11,545 bases of DNA. Source: Methanocorpusculum sp. MCE. GTDB taxonomy: Archaea > Halobacteriota > Methanomicrobia > Methanomicrobiales > Methanocorpusculaceae. Each line of letters starts with the position of its first letter. Position 1 is the stretch's first letter. The DNA lies in NCBI GenBank assembly GCA_003315675.1, contig NIZU01000056.1, forward strand, positions 1,649-13,193, written 5' to 3'. This document shows, piece by piece, positions 1 through 6,390 of the stretch. The translations under genes were made by a program, and so were the position numbers. The notes below the pieces were generated by a model. The model was not told where the DNA came from and made no database searches. It saw nothing but the letters and a program-made list of their open reading frames with translations.

Positions 1-468
1 CATAACAAGGAATGACTCAGGCCCGACCAGAAATCCGCCGAAGAGGAAGATGCTCCCCGAAAGATAGGCTACGCTCAGATTACCCAGGAACGAGATCCCT
101 TTGAACTTTGCCGCATAGACGATCAGGATGACGACATTAACAAGAGCAATTCCAAGACACCAGAAGTTCGTAAAGCAGGCGGCGATGAACCCGGCGGCAA
201 ACAAAACCCCTGCCCAGACGACCGCTCCATTTCGAGAAACTTTTCCCGACGGGATCGGACGGTCGGGCCTGTTCACTTTGTCGATCTCCAGATCGAAGTA
301 ATCGTTCAGCACGTTTCCTGCTCCGCAGATCACAAGCACGATGAAAAACAGCAGAACCGAAAACAGCGGCTGTGTACCGCTAGCGATAAAGTAGGCGATG
401 CCTGCCGTGACACCCGAAACGCCTGCGTTCATCGGACGGATGATTTTTCCATAACCAGCCAGACTCAT
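1..468 (-). CDS. UbiA-family prenyltransferase, probable digeranylgeranylglyceryl phosphate synthase (3'-truncated by window)
   Basis: The first 156 residues are present; the reading frame is open to the window edge, so roughly the last 120-130 residues of a typical 280-residue enzyme are missing. The family adds a second geranylgeranyl chain to geranylgeranylglyceryl phosphate in archaeal membrane lipid synthesis, in the cytoplasmic membrane. Residues 55-63 read NDYFDLEID, followed by NRPDRPIPSG (66-75). This is the UbiA signature: the Asp-rich Mg/diphosphate site plus the adjacent RPIPSG. Hydrophobic stretches at about 14-30, 36-54, 82-100 and 104-120 fit membrane helices. The ATG at 466-468 is preceded by no Shine-Dalgarno sequence. 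The gene is divergent from the tRNA-Arg/trm1 pair. UbiA family membership is secure; the exact acceptor is inferred from the archaeal context. Confidence 0.88.
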   Translation of the reverse strand, partial: MSLAGYGKIIRPMNAGVSGVTAGIAYFIASGTQPLFSVLLFFIVLVICGAGNVLNDYFDLEIDKVNRPDRPIPSGKVSRNGAVVWAGVLFAAGFIAACFTNFWCLGIALVNVVILIVYAAKFKGISFLGNLSVAYLSGSIFLFGGFLVGPESFLVM

Positions 469-493
469 GTATCAGTATGTGTGGGTGTGCCGC

Positions 494-509
494 TTCGAAA
501 AAGATATCC
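494..509 (+). promoter_or_regulatory. Candidate BRE/TATA element between the prenyltransferase and tRNA-Arg
   Basis: CGAAAAAGATATC lies about 33-49 bases upstream of the tRNA 5' end. CGAAA fits the archaeal BRE and the AT-rich part fits a TATA box. A start about 26 bases downstream gives a leader of roughly a dozen bases before the mature tRNA. GATATC is palindromic, and on the other strand the same element would place a start just before the prenyltransferase ATG, so it may serve both directions. Judged by spacing only. Confidence 0.4.
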
Positions 510-541
510 CCCGCGCCGCAAATAAATGTATGTAGGAATCT

Positions 542-616
542 GGACATGTAGCCAAGCCAGGATATGGCATCAGCCTCCTAAGCTGAAGATCTAGGGTTCG
601 AATCCCTACATGCCCG
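542..616 (+). tRNA. tRNA-Arg (anticodon CCT)
   Basis: A full cloverleaf can be drawn. The acceptor strands are 542-548 and 609-615. The D stem is GCCA/TGGC (551-554/565-568) with the G18-G19 pair at 560-561. The anticodon stem TCAGC/GCTGA (570-574/582-586) closes the loop CTCCTAA, giving anticodon CCT, which reads AGG. The variable region has five bases, and the T stem TAGGG/CCCTA (592-596/604-608) closes TTCGAAT. The discriminator is G616 and no CCA is encoded, as in most euryarchaea. No intron is seen. Acceptor position 3-70 is an A-C mismatch. Position 26 is A, so this tRNA should not be a substrate of the G26-specific Trm1 encoded next to it. Confidence 0.95.
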
Positions 617-638
617 TTTACATTTTTGGGGTTCAATC

Positions 639-1778
639 ATGGAATGCAGGGAGATTACGGAAGGGAGCACTACTTTTACCGCCCCGGTCCAGGATGAAAC
701 AACGCAGTTTCCCCCAGGTTCGGCACCGGTTTTTTACAATACCAAAATGGAGTTCAACCGTGATATGACGGTGCTCTTAACAAAGATCGTTCAGCCGGAG
801 GATTATCTGGACGCGATGGCGGCGACGGGAGTCCGCGGCCTTCGAATCGCCAACGAGGCAAAGATTCCTGTCACGATCAACGACCGGGACGAGCAGGCGG
901 TCAAAATCATCAAATACAATGCGGAAAAACTCGGCGGCGACATCAGTGTGATCTGCGATGATGCGAACCAGCTGATGTGCACAGCCAGATTCGATTCGAT
1001 CGACCTCGATCCGTTCGGCACCCCGGTACCTTTTCTCGATGCCGCGTCACGGGCCGCAAAACATTATCTTTTTGTAACGGCGACGGACACGGCCCCTCTC
1101 TGCGGAGCCCATTTCAAGGCAGGGTGCCGCAGATATTTTGCGACGCCGAGAAACACCGAGTATCATGCGGAAGTGGGTCTTCGGATGATGATGGGAACGA
1201 TGGCCAGGGAACTCGTGAAGTACGACCGCGGCATGAAGCCGATCCTGAGTTTTGCGAAGTCCCACTACTTCCGTTCGCATGTCAGAGTTTTAGGAAAAGT
1301 CACGGCAGCCGATGAAACGCTCGCACAGATCGGTTTTGTCATGCAGTGCCCTAAGTGTCTCTACCGTGCAGAACAGAAAGGAGAGCTTTTCCCGAAAACG
1401 CATATCTGTCCGCACTGCGGCGTAGAGACCATACCTGTGGGCCCCTTGTGGATGGGCCCTCTGCAGGAAAAGGAGGTCCTTGCCGAAATGCAGACCGCCC
1501 TTGCTGGCATGCAGTTTGGAACCAAACGACAGATGGAAAAGATGCTGACGTTTCTGCTTGCAGAACCGGATACCTGCACGTATTACGATTACCACATCAT
1601 CTCCCGGAACATGAAGGTCTCGCCGCCGAATATGGAGGAGCTGATCGCAAGCCTGAATGAAGCCGGGTATTATACGACCCGGACCCATTTCTGCGATACC
1701 GGGATAAAAACAACGGCTCCCCTGCCTCTAATCGAGGAAGAGATCCGTCTCTGGAATGCCAAAAATCTTCAGATGTAG
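639..1778 (+). CDS. trm1: tRNA (guanine26-N2/N2)-dimethyltransferase Trm1
   Basis: A 379-residue protein of normal archaeal Trm1 length. Trm1 uses S-adenosylmethionine to make m2G and m2,2G at tRNA position 26. The N-terminal half is the Rossmann-like methyltransferase: FYNTKMEFNRDM (32-43) is a typical Trm1 entry motif, LDAMAATGVRGLRIANE (57-73) is the SAM-binding motif, and DLDPFGTP (122-129) is the catalytic motif. ATDTAPLCG (148-156) and CRRYFATPRNTEYHAEVGLRMM (163-184) are family-typical. Cys237, Cys240, Cys257 and Cys260 form a zinc-ribbon-like CxxC pair. The C-terminal tRNA-binding part includes YYDYH and the stretch ending GIKTTAPL. The start lies 22 bases after tRNA-Arg with no separate promoter visible, so cotranscription with processing is likely. 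The last 10 bases overlap convergent pyrI. Confidence 0.96.
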   Translation: MECREITEGSTTFTAPVQDETTQFPPGSAPVFYNTKMEFNRDMTVLLTKIVQPEDYLDAMAATGVRGLRIANEAKIPVTINDRDEQAVKIIKYNAEKLGGDISVICDDANQLMCTARFDSIDLDPFGTPVPFLDAASRAAKHYLFVTATDTAPLCGAHFKAGCRRYFATPRNTEYHAEVGLRMMMGTMARELVKYDRGMKPILSFAKSHYFRSHVRVLGKVTAADETLAQIGFVMQCPKCLYRAEQKGELFPKTHICPHCGVETIPVGPLWMGPLQEKEVLAEMQTALAGMQFGTKRQMEKMLTFLLAEPDTCTYYDYHIISRNMKVSPPNMEELIASLNEAGYYTTRTHFCDTGIKTTAPLPLIEEEIRLWNAKNLQM

Positions 1779-2236
1779 TCGCCGATGTCCATCTCGGATG
1801 AGATGAGCGAATCGCAGTACTGACAGCGGAATCCCCGCGGGTGCACAACGAATTTGCTCTGGACCGGCTCTTTGGTATTCGTGATGCAGTTTGGCTTCGG
1901 GCATTTGATCACGCCGATGATCTGCTTTGGGACCTCAACGGGTTTTTTGACCGAGACTTTGAAGTTTCTGATAATACTGATCGTTGCATCGGGAGCGACC
2001 AAGGCGATCTTATCCACTTCGTCCTTTAAGAGTTCGCGGTTTTCGATTTTGACCATGTCTTTTCTGCCCCCGCGGGAACTTGGAACATTGGACGCGACGA
2101 TGACCGTAACATTTGTTCCGTCGCGGATCCCGAGGATGCGAAGAACGGTCAGCCCCTCGCCCGGGGTTATGTGGTCGATGACCGTACCGTTTTTGATCGG
2201 CGAAATCACGATCCCGTCGGAAATCGTTTTGACCAT
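1769..2236 (-). CDS. pyrI: Aspartate carbamoyltransferase regulatory chain
   Basis: A 155-residue regulatory subunit that binds nucleotide effectors and assembles with PyrB into the allosteric aspartate transcarbamoylase complex of pyrimidine synthesis. The N-terminal allosteric domain contains IKNGTVIDHITPGEG (14-28) and the GIRDGTNVTVIVASNVPS region (36-53). The C-terminal zinc domain has Cys112, Cys117, Cys138 and Cys141 (CPKPNC and CQYC), which bind the structural zinc contacting PyrB. Its ATG overlaps the TAA of pyrB by one base (TAATG) and has a strong Shine-Dalgarno sequence inside pyrB, so translation is coupled. The 3' end overlaps convergent trm1 by 10 bases. Length and motifs are complete. 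Confidence 0.97.
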   Translation of the reverse strand: MVKTISDGIVISPIKNGTVIDHITPGEGLTVLRILGIRDGTNVTVIVASNVPSSRGGRKDMVKIENRELLKDEVDKIALVAPDATISIIRNFKVSVKKPVEVPKQIIGVIKCPKPNCITNTKEPVQSKFVVHPRGFRCQYCDSLISSEMDIGDYI

Positions 2237-3147
2237 TAGTTGATCACCTCGTTCAGCATTGCCATTCTAATCGGCACTCCGTTATGCGCCTGTTCAAAAT
2301 ATTTGGCGCAGGGAAGGTCATCGACCGCCGGGTCGATCTCATCGACGCGGGGGAGCGGATGAAGAACGATCATGCCGGGTTTGGCAAGTTCCAGGAGTTC
2401 GGGCGTGATCCGGTAGGTGGAGGCATAGTTAGCAAAAGCGACCGGGTCGGGGAAACGTTCCCGCTGAAGGCGGGTCACATACAGGACGTCGAGTTCAGGA
2501 AGCGCCTGTTCGATATGATCGTGGGCGATAATTTCGATGCCGACATCGAGAAGATCCACTTTAATATATCTGGGAAAATCGAGTCCGTCGGGAGCGATCG
2601 TATGAAGACGGACGTTATTGTATTTGGCAAGAGCGAAAGCAAGAGAGTGGACGGTCCGCCCGTACCGAAGATCGCCCTGGAGTCCGACATCGATGTTTTC
2701 GATCCGCATCGACTCCCGGATGGTAAAAAGATCAAGTAATGTCTGGGAGGGATGCTTCCTTGCTCCGTCACCGCCGTTGATGACGGGAACTGATGCGACT
2801 GCGCTTGCAAGACGGGCTGCACCCTCTTTGGGGTGGCGCAGAACGATCGCATCGCAGTAGCCGGAAATGACGCGGATCGTATCGGAAAGGGTCTCTCCTT
2901 TTGTGATGGAGGTGGCTTCAACCGAGCCGAGATTCTTGATCTTGCCCCCAAGACGCATCATCGCAGCGGAGAATGACATGCGGGTCCGGGTGCTTGGTTC
3001 GAAAAAGAGGACAGCGAGGATTTTGCCTTCCAGTTCGCGGCCGGTATAATTTCCACGATCAAATGCGGCAGCGGAACAGAGAAGTTTGTCGATTTCTTCA
3101 CGTTCCATATCCCGTACAGAGAGGATATTTTTTTGTTCGTGTGTCAT
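2236..3147 (-). CDS. pyrB: Aspartate carbamoyltransferase catalytic chain
   Basis: The catalytic subunit condenses carbamoyl phosphate and aspartate to carbamoylaspartate, the first committed pyrimidine step. The 303-residue form starts MTHEQKNILS. An in-frame ATG 31 codons upstream is possible but would add residues absent from known PyrB proteins and would include the promoter. Motifs: FFEPSTRTRMSF (48-59) with the carbamoyl-phosphate loop STRTR; the 80s loop SITKGETLSDT (80-90) with its Lys; HPSQTLLDLF (132-141); GDLRYGRTVHSLA (158-170); the aspartate-site region RLQRERFPDP (226-235); HPLPRVDEIDP (263-273). All catalytic motifs appear intact. It is the first gene of a pyrB-pyrI operon. No Shine-Dalgarno precedes the ATG, and the nearby TATA box suggests a nearly leaderless mRNA. 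Confidence 0.97.
   Translation of the reverse strand: MTHEQKNILSVRDMEREEIDKLLCSAAAFDRGNYTGRELEGKILAVLFFEPSTRTRMSFSAAMMRLGGKIKNLGSVEATSITKGETLSDTIRVISGYCDAIVLRHPKEGAARLASAVASVPVINGGDGARKHPSQTLLDLFTIRESMRIENIDVGLQGDLRYGRTVHSLAFALAKYNNVRLHTIAPDGLDFPRYIKVDLLDVGIEIIAHDHIEQALPELDVLYVTRLQRERFPDPVAFANYASTYRITPELLELAKPGMIVLHPLPRVDEIDPAVDDLPCAKYFEQAHNGVPIRMAMLNEVIN
2242..2250 (-). promoter_or_regulatory. Shine-Dalgarno sequence of pyrI within the pyrB C-terminus
   Basis: On the minus strand GAGGTGATC lies five bases before the pyrI ATG. It is fully complementary to the usual archaeal 16S rRNA 3' end (GATCACCTC). It also encodes Glu-Val-Ile near the end of PyrB. It is the only strong Shine-Dalgarno match seen before any start in the window. 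Confidence 0.85.
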
Positions 3148-3173
3148 GAATAGTGCCCGAGGTTTTGAGTGTT

Positions 3174-3182
3174 CAATATATG
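3174..3182 (-). promoter_or_regulatory. Candidate TATA box of pyrB-pyrI
   Basis: CATATATTG on the minus strand is centred about 31 bases before the chosen pyrB ATG. Transcription about 26 bases downstream would leave only a few untranslated bases. A second AT-rich stretch (TTATTTATC, around 3192-3200) could give a leader of about 20 bases. The position supports the shorter pyrB start, because the longer frame would put the TATA box inside the coding region. Confidence 0.5.
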
Positions 3183-3208
3183 AACTGCCCGGGATAAATA
3201 ACCCGCGG

Positions 3209-3213
3209 AAAAA
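3209..3213 (-). terminator. Short oligo-T terminator after the Thr/Pro-linker secreted protein
   Basis: Five T on the minus strand, four bases after the TAA of the 230-residue gene and just before the pyrB promoter. Archaeal termination often needs only a short U tract. The short run makes this a weak call. Confidence 0.35.
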
Positions 3214-3217
3214 TGGA

Positions 3218-3910
3218 TTAGAGTTTATGGAGCTCGACATCGATGTTCATATCAAGAAACTTATTCTCGGTAAGGCCTAGTTCATACGGGTTAACAGTCA
3301 TGGTCATGAGGTCCCCGTCGATCGTAAAAATGATCGATGTGGCTCCGTAGGTTCCGCGGTATCTGCCGTTTCCAAGATAGGACCATGTAAATGATTTCGC
3401 AATTGGGACATTATCGTAACCGGGTGCATCCAGCGTACCGGTCAGATGAGCGGTATTGTCGGCGTTAAAGACGACTTGAAAGTCAGCGGACGCTTTGAGA
3501 ATGAACAGATTGACGGTCTTGGATCCGACCCAGGTGCCGACGATCTCTTTCGTCCCTTCCGGCAGCGGAACGGGTGTTACGATCGGAGTCGGCGTTTTGG
3601 TAGGCGTTGGAGAGAGGGTGGGTATAGGGGTTTTCGTAGGAGTTGACGTGAGAGTAGGGGGCGCAGTTTTGGTCGGGGTATGGGTTGGAGTCGATGTAAT
3701 GGTATGAGTGGGTATTTTCGTCGGCGTAAGCGTGGGCGGTATTGTTTGTGTGGAGGTTGGCACAGGCGTAGGCGAAGCAGGATCGTCGGGCCCGGTAAGA
3801 TCCTGCAGGAATGAAGGCAGATACGGGGAAATACGATCGTAATTCATCCCTGCCGCTGCACCGGCGGCAACACAGAGGAGACAGAGCACGATCGTCAGAA
3901 CTTTTCCCAT
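3218..3910 (-). CDS. Predicted secreted/membrane-anchored protein with long Thr/Pro linker and one beta-rich domain
   Basis: A 230-residue protein with no recognised enzymatic family. Residues 1-21 (MGKVLTIVLC onward) are a short basic start and a hydrophobic stretch: a signal anchor or signal peptide without a lipobox. Residues 44-118 are almost wholly Thr/Pro/Ser/Lys, with repeats such as TPTKTPTP, like the glycosylated spacers of archaeal cell-surface proteins. Residues 121-230 form a globular domain starting EIVGTWVGS and ending with a TVNPYELGL and NIDVELHKL pattern. The same domain occurs twice in the lipoprotein upstream (3976-4755), so the two are paralogues, possibly cotranscribed across a 65-base gap. 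The start has no Shine-Dalgarno sequence. A role outside the cell is likely; the ligand is unknown. Confidence 0.8.
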   Translation of the reverse strand: MGKVLTIVLCLLCVAAGAAAGMNYDRISPYLPSFLQDLTGPDDPASPTPVPTSTQTIPPTLTPTKIPTHTITSTPTHTPTKTAPPTLTSTPTKTPIPTLSPTPTKTPTPIVTPVPLPEGTKEIVGTWVGSKTVNLFILKASADFQVVFNADNTAHLTGTLDAPGYDNVPIAKSFTWSYLGNGRYRGTYGATSIIFTIDGDLMTMTVNPYELGLTENKFLDMNIDVELHKL

Positions 3911-3962
3911 AGATATGTTTCTCTAGGCTCAGATACGAAAAAAGTTTGGGTAAATGAAGGTG

Positions 3963-3968
3963 AAAAAA
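3963..3968 (-). terminator. Oligo-T tract downstream of the lipoprotein gene
   Basis: TTTTTT on the minus strand begins about eight bases after the lipoprotein stop. A second T6 tract follows at 3938-3943. Paired T tracts of this kind terminate archaeal transcription, at least partly separating the two secreted-protein genes. Confidence 0.45.
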
Positions 3969-3975
3969 GATTGGG

Positions 3976-4755
3976 TTATATTTTGCTCGTTGGAATCGAT
4001 AGCGGGTTATCCATTCCCTCGATGCCGAGCTTGGACGGGACAAGTGTTACTACAAGTTCCGTACCAATGAGCTGCAGAGGTAGCGTTTCTGAGCCGTATT
4101 TTGCCTGATACTTGTTCTCGTTCAGATACTCCCAGGTCACATCTTTGGTGAAAGACTTTTTCTGTCCCATTACATCAAAGGTTCCGGTGATCACGCCATT
4201 TCCGTCTGCTGTGTAGACCATGGTGAGCTCGTAGGAAACAACACCGTCTTCAGTGCCTTTCCAGCCTCCGACAACTGCATCGGGGGTTGTGGTGGTTGGA
4301 GCTACGGTGGCCGTAGTCGTTGGAGTTGCAGTCGAAACAGCGCCGCTCGAACGGGTCATGTGGACATCGTAATCGATATCGAAGTCTGCAATACCCATCT
4401 TCTTCGGGTTCACTGTAATGGTAAGGGTATCTCCGGTCAGATAGATTGCAAGTGAATTATCGCCGCTCTTTCCAACATACTGGTTGCCCGATACATACTC
4501 CCATTTCAGGTTTGCATTCAGGGTTTTGCTCAAGCCTCCGCCGCTGAAGCAGCCGGTGAGTTTTGCCGTACCGTCTTCATTACACACAAGAGTCATATCA
4601 TAGGAAACAAGCAGACCGCTTTCTACGCCCACCCAGGTGCCGACCAGTGCATCCGGAGCAGTTTCCGCTGGCGGGGTCTGGGTCCCGATGCAGCCTGCGA
4701 CACACACGCAGACTAAAAGGACGGCGAACACGCCTCCAAGAAGTTTAACATTCAT
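3976..4755 (-). CDS. Predicted lipoprotein with two tandem copies of a beta-rich 'VGTWxG' domain
   Basis: A 259-residue protein. A hydrophobic N-terminus ends in the lipobox VAGC with Cys22, so the mature protein is probably lipid-anchored on the outer face of the cell membrane. Domain 1 (about 37-133) starts LVGTWVGVESG and domain 2 (about 160-253) starts VVGGWKGTEDG. They align over their whole length: a SYDMT/SYELT strand, DGTAKLTG/DGNGVITG, LKWEY/VTWEY, LYLTGD-like/LQLIGT, and a closing VNPKKMGI/VPSKLGI. A Thr/Ala/Pro linker (137-158) joins them. The length and strand pattern suggest small beta-barrels, loosely lipocalin-like; this is inference. Several Trp and Tyr are conserved between copies but no catalytic residue set is evident. 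There is no Shine-Dalgarno sequence; a TATA-like AGTATTAA lies about 33 bases upstream. Confidence 0.83.
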   Translation of the reverse strand: MNVKLLGGVFAVLLVCVCVAGCIGTQTPPAETAPDALVGTWVGVESGLLVSYDMTLVCNEDGTAKLTGCFSGGGLSKTLNANLKWEYVSGNQYVGKSGDNSLAIYLTGDTLTITVNPKKMGIADFDIDYDVHMTRSSGAVSTATPTTTATVAPTTTTPDAVVGGWKGTEDGVVSYELTMVYTADGNGVITGTFDVMGQKKSFTKDVTWEYLNENKYQAKYGSETLPLQLIGTELVVTLVPSKLGIEGMDNPLSIPTSKI

Positions 4756-4783
4756 ACATTCTATTCTTGGAAGAGATGAGGGT

Positions 4784-4791
4784 TAATACTT
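4784..4791 (-). promoter_or_regulatory. Candidate TATA box of the lipoprotein gene
   Basis: AGTATTAA on the minus strand is centred about 33 bases before the lipoprotein ATG and would give a leader of about six bases. No minus-strand oligo-T separates it from the preceding GHMP gene, so read-through from there is also possible. Confidence 0.35.
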
Positions 4792-4829
4792 TTTCTCTGT
4801 GGTATTATTTCCTGAACGATAAACGGCAG

Positions 4830-5921
4830 TTACTCTGTGTTGATCCTGATTCCGCTGTTGTCGACATTCGTGCTGACGGAAATCTCCAGACCGAGCGAAT
4901 CAAGGATCGGTTTCATCTCCTGCTCGGTTTTTTCAGTAACCACACAGATCGACGGACCAACCGAACTCATGGCGACGAACTCAAGTCCTGCCTGCCTGAG
5001 GGCATTCATGTGCTGGTATATAATGAATGTGTGGTGCTGGACTTCTGCACGCTTCGAACCGCGGAACTCAATCTCCCACATTACATCGCCCATCTTTTTA
5101 AGATCGCCTTTTTCGATCGCAGGGATCATGTCCATCATAATCATGTAGGCTTTGAGTTCCCTGTCGCGGTAGTCAAGGGTTCGTGCCCTGTTCATGAGAA
5201 GGGAGAACTCTTCGAGACCGGCATTGTCATCCTCGGCATGAATGTTCGGCGTGATGATGAAGACATTTTTATCTTCGGCAAACGCGTGCTGATATACATG
5301 GGTCAGTTGATCGCCTAGAATATTCATGCCGCCGTAGATTGAGGTTGCCGCACCGACGCCGGTCTCGAAGCCGAACGCGATCATTCCTGGTTCGTTGGTT
5401 TCCTCAACATAGTTATGGCCGATAAGTCTGCGGATGGTATCATTGGTTAGCGGACAACCCGTGGCTTCATTCATTGCTGCAACGACCGCCGAAGCGATTG
5501 TACAGGTGGAGCCGAGACCTACGTGTTCTTTGCCGTGATCCTGCGTACGGATGATGAATCCTCCGTTATAACCGGTCACCGCTTTGAATGCGGCAACCAG
5601 ATGCTCGATCAGAAGAATACGCGGGGAGTCTATGACGGTGTTTCCAGATGTACAGGACACGGTTGCATTACTGTAAATCCGTAAAGCAAATCCGAGTCCT
5701 CCCCCTCCCGGCATGCCCGGAGAGAAGCGGTTCATATCCAGCACTGATAAATGGATACGTGCAGGTACGGTGACATTGAATGATCCTTTTTGCGGAATTG
5801 GAGCATTTACAACAGGAATATCTGTGTAAATGTGTTCTCCGGGGTGGAAGGAGGTGAAATCATACTCGACGAGGTCGAGATCCCCCCCTCTTATTTTCAG
5901 GATTGCCATGATGTTCGTCAT
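4830..5921 (-). CDS. GHMP-superfamily protein, probable beta-ribofuranosylaminobenzene 5'-phosphate synthase
   Basis: A 363-residue protein with GHMP architecture. Residues 50-80 (VTVPARIHLSVLDMNRFSPGMPGGGGLGFAL) resemble the entry motif of RFAP synthase (SRLHLTLID...GGxG). HVGLGSTCTIASAVVAAMN (133-151) is the phosphate-binding glycine loop and following helix. FETGVGAATSIYGGMNIL (185-202) and a C-terminal AMSSVGPSICVVT segment complete the fold. RFAP synthase joins PRPP and 4-hydroxybenzoate/p-aminobenzoate in methanopterin synthesis, which suits a methanogen. The protein is longer at the N-terminus than the roughly 320-residue family norm. Met1 or Met5 (ATG at 5907-5909) could be the start: the TATA-like element upstream fits Met5 better. 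GHMP membership is firm; the exact reaction is an assignment by resemblance, and a GHMP kinase paralogue is the alternative. Confidence 0.72.
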   Translation of the reverse strand: MTNIMAILKIRGGDLDLVEYDFTSFHPGEHIYTDIPVVNAPIPQKGSFNVTVPARIHLSVLDMNRFSPGMPGGGGLGFALRIYSNATVSCTSGNTVIDSPRILLIEHLVAAFKAVTGYNGGFIIRTQDHGKEHVGLGSTCTIASAVVAAMNEATGCPLTNDTIRRLIGHNYVEETNEPGMIAFGFETGVGAATSIYGGMNILGDQLTHVYQHAFAEDKNVFIITPNIHAEDDNAGLEEFSLLMNRARTLDYRDRELKAYMIMMDMIPAIEKGDLKKMGDVMWEIEFRGSKRAEVQHHTFIIYQHMNALRQAGLEFVAMSSVGPSICVVTEKTEQEMKPILDSLGLEISVSTNVDNSGIRINTE

Positions 5922-5937
5922 TAGATGATGCGGGAGA

Positions 5938-5948
5938 GATAATAATGG
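5938..5948 (-). promoter_or_regulatory. Candidate TATA box of the GHMP/RFAP-synthase-like gene
   Basis: CCATTATTATC on the minus strand is the only TATA-like sequence near this start. Its centre lies 22 bases before the first ATG and 34 before the second in-frame ATG (Met5). Normal archaeal TATA-to-start spacing of about 26 bases would therefore favour Met5, with a leader of about eight bases. Confidence 0.4.
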
Positions 5949-6057
5949 TTTTCATGCACGAGATGAGCTGAATAGGAGTTGTTTGAAAACACAGATAGAT
6001 ATAGCATCATATGGTTTATTACCTAAGGCAAAAAGGTTTGTTCCAGTGTAACTTACG

Positions 6058-6076
6058 AAAAAAAACAAAAAAAAAA
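6058..6076 (-). terminator. Orphan oligo-T tract (T10-G-T8 on the minus strand)
   Basis: This is the longest T tract in the window on the strand shown. Archaeal RNA polymerase terminates at such tracts. No gene on the minus strand lies upstream of it within the 1.2 kb to xerA, so it either ends an unrecognised transcript or is simply an A/T tract. Confidence 0.4.
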
Positions 6077-6269
6077 TCGCACTGTTGTCCCGGCATCGGC
6101 AGAATATAGACCAATCCGCAAAGGAAAAACACATGTGTATGCGGAAAAGAATGGCCGAATCGTCGGCAGCACCTTATAATGACACGGATTTCATACAGTT
6201 TTTGGCTCTTCGACGAATCGAATGGCAACCTATTGGACACATACTTCACCGGATCGATGGAAATCAGGT

Positions 6270-6299
6270 TATAGCCTGAATTTGATAGTTGGCAAATAG
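6270..6299 (+). repeat. Left arm of outer imperfect inverted repeat
   Basis: The arm begins TATAGCCTGAATTTGATAGTT and pairs with the reverse complement of 6773-6802, which begins TATAACCTGAATTTGGCAGTT. There are 18 identities in the first 21 bases, and after a small gap both continue GG...AAATA. The arms bound 533 bp. The pattern resembles the terminal inverted repeats of an insertion sequence or a miniature element, but no transposase is recognisable inside and no target-site duplication is evident at the ends. Confidence 0.6.
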
Positions 6300-6340
6300 A
6301 CTTCTCCCACATCTCTTTTCTTTTTTCTGATTATGGGGGG

Positions 6341-6390
6341 TGTGGGAGGGCGACTCCGGCGCGGAGCCCGACGCGGTGGGGATATCCTAT
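6341..6390 (+). repeat. Left arm of inner GC-rich inverted repeat
   Basis: This 50-base arm matches the reverse complement of 6611-6660 at 46 positions; bases 6344-6379 match 6622-6657 perfectly (36 of 36). The arm is very GC-rich in an AT-rich region. It holds its own small hairpin, CTCCG-GCG-CGGAG, flanked by GGG and CCC. The two arms are separated by 220 bases. It is either a miniature inverted-repeat element or a pair of inverted REP-like repeats. Confidence 0.9.

Larger units (their letters stand above)
5922..6269. other. Gene-poor intergenic stretch with a long A/T tract
   Basis: No convincing gene is seen. Short open frames on both strands (for example a 64-codon plus frame at 6085-6279) have no family resemblance, promoter or ribosome-binding signal. 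The notable element is A8-C-A10 on the plus strand at 6058-6076. Read leftward it is a strong oligo-T terminator, although no minus-strand gene is recognisable to its right. It may isolate the GHMP gene from upstream transcription or bend the DNA. Confidence 0.5.

Noticed and set aside
3148..3240. 31-codon N-terminal extension of PyrB
   Set aside because: PyrB homologues start near the MTHEQKN position, and the extension would contain the likely TATA box.
3483..4043. 186-codon minus-strand frame with Tyr/Asn/His-rich repeats
   Set aside because: It is the out-of-frame shadow of the Thr/Pro linker repeats of the 230-residue secreted protein and spans the gap between two genes.
6085..6279. 64-codon plus-strand frame followed by a T-rich tract
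   Set aside because: There is no promoter or ribosome-binding signal, no family resemblance, competing open frames on the other strand, and its end runs into the outer inverted-repeat arm.
6019..6312. 97-codon minus-strand frame
   Set aside because: It crosses the A8-C-A10 tract (read as poly-Phe-like residues) and the repeat arm, and its composition is unlike the neighbouring real genes.
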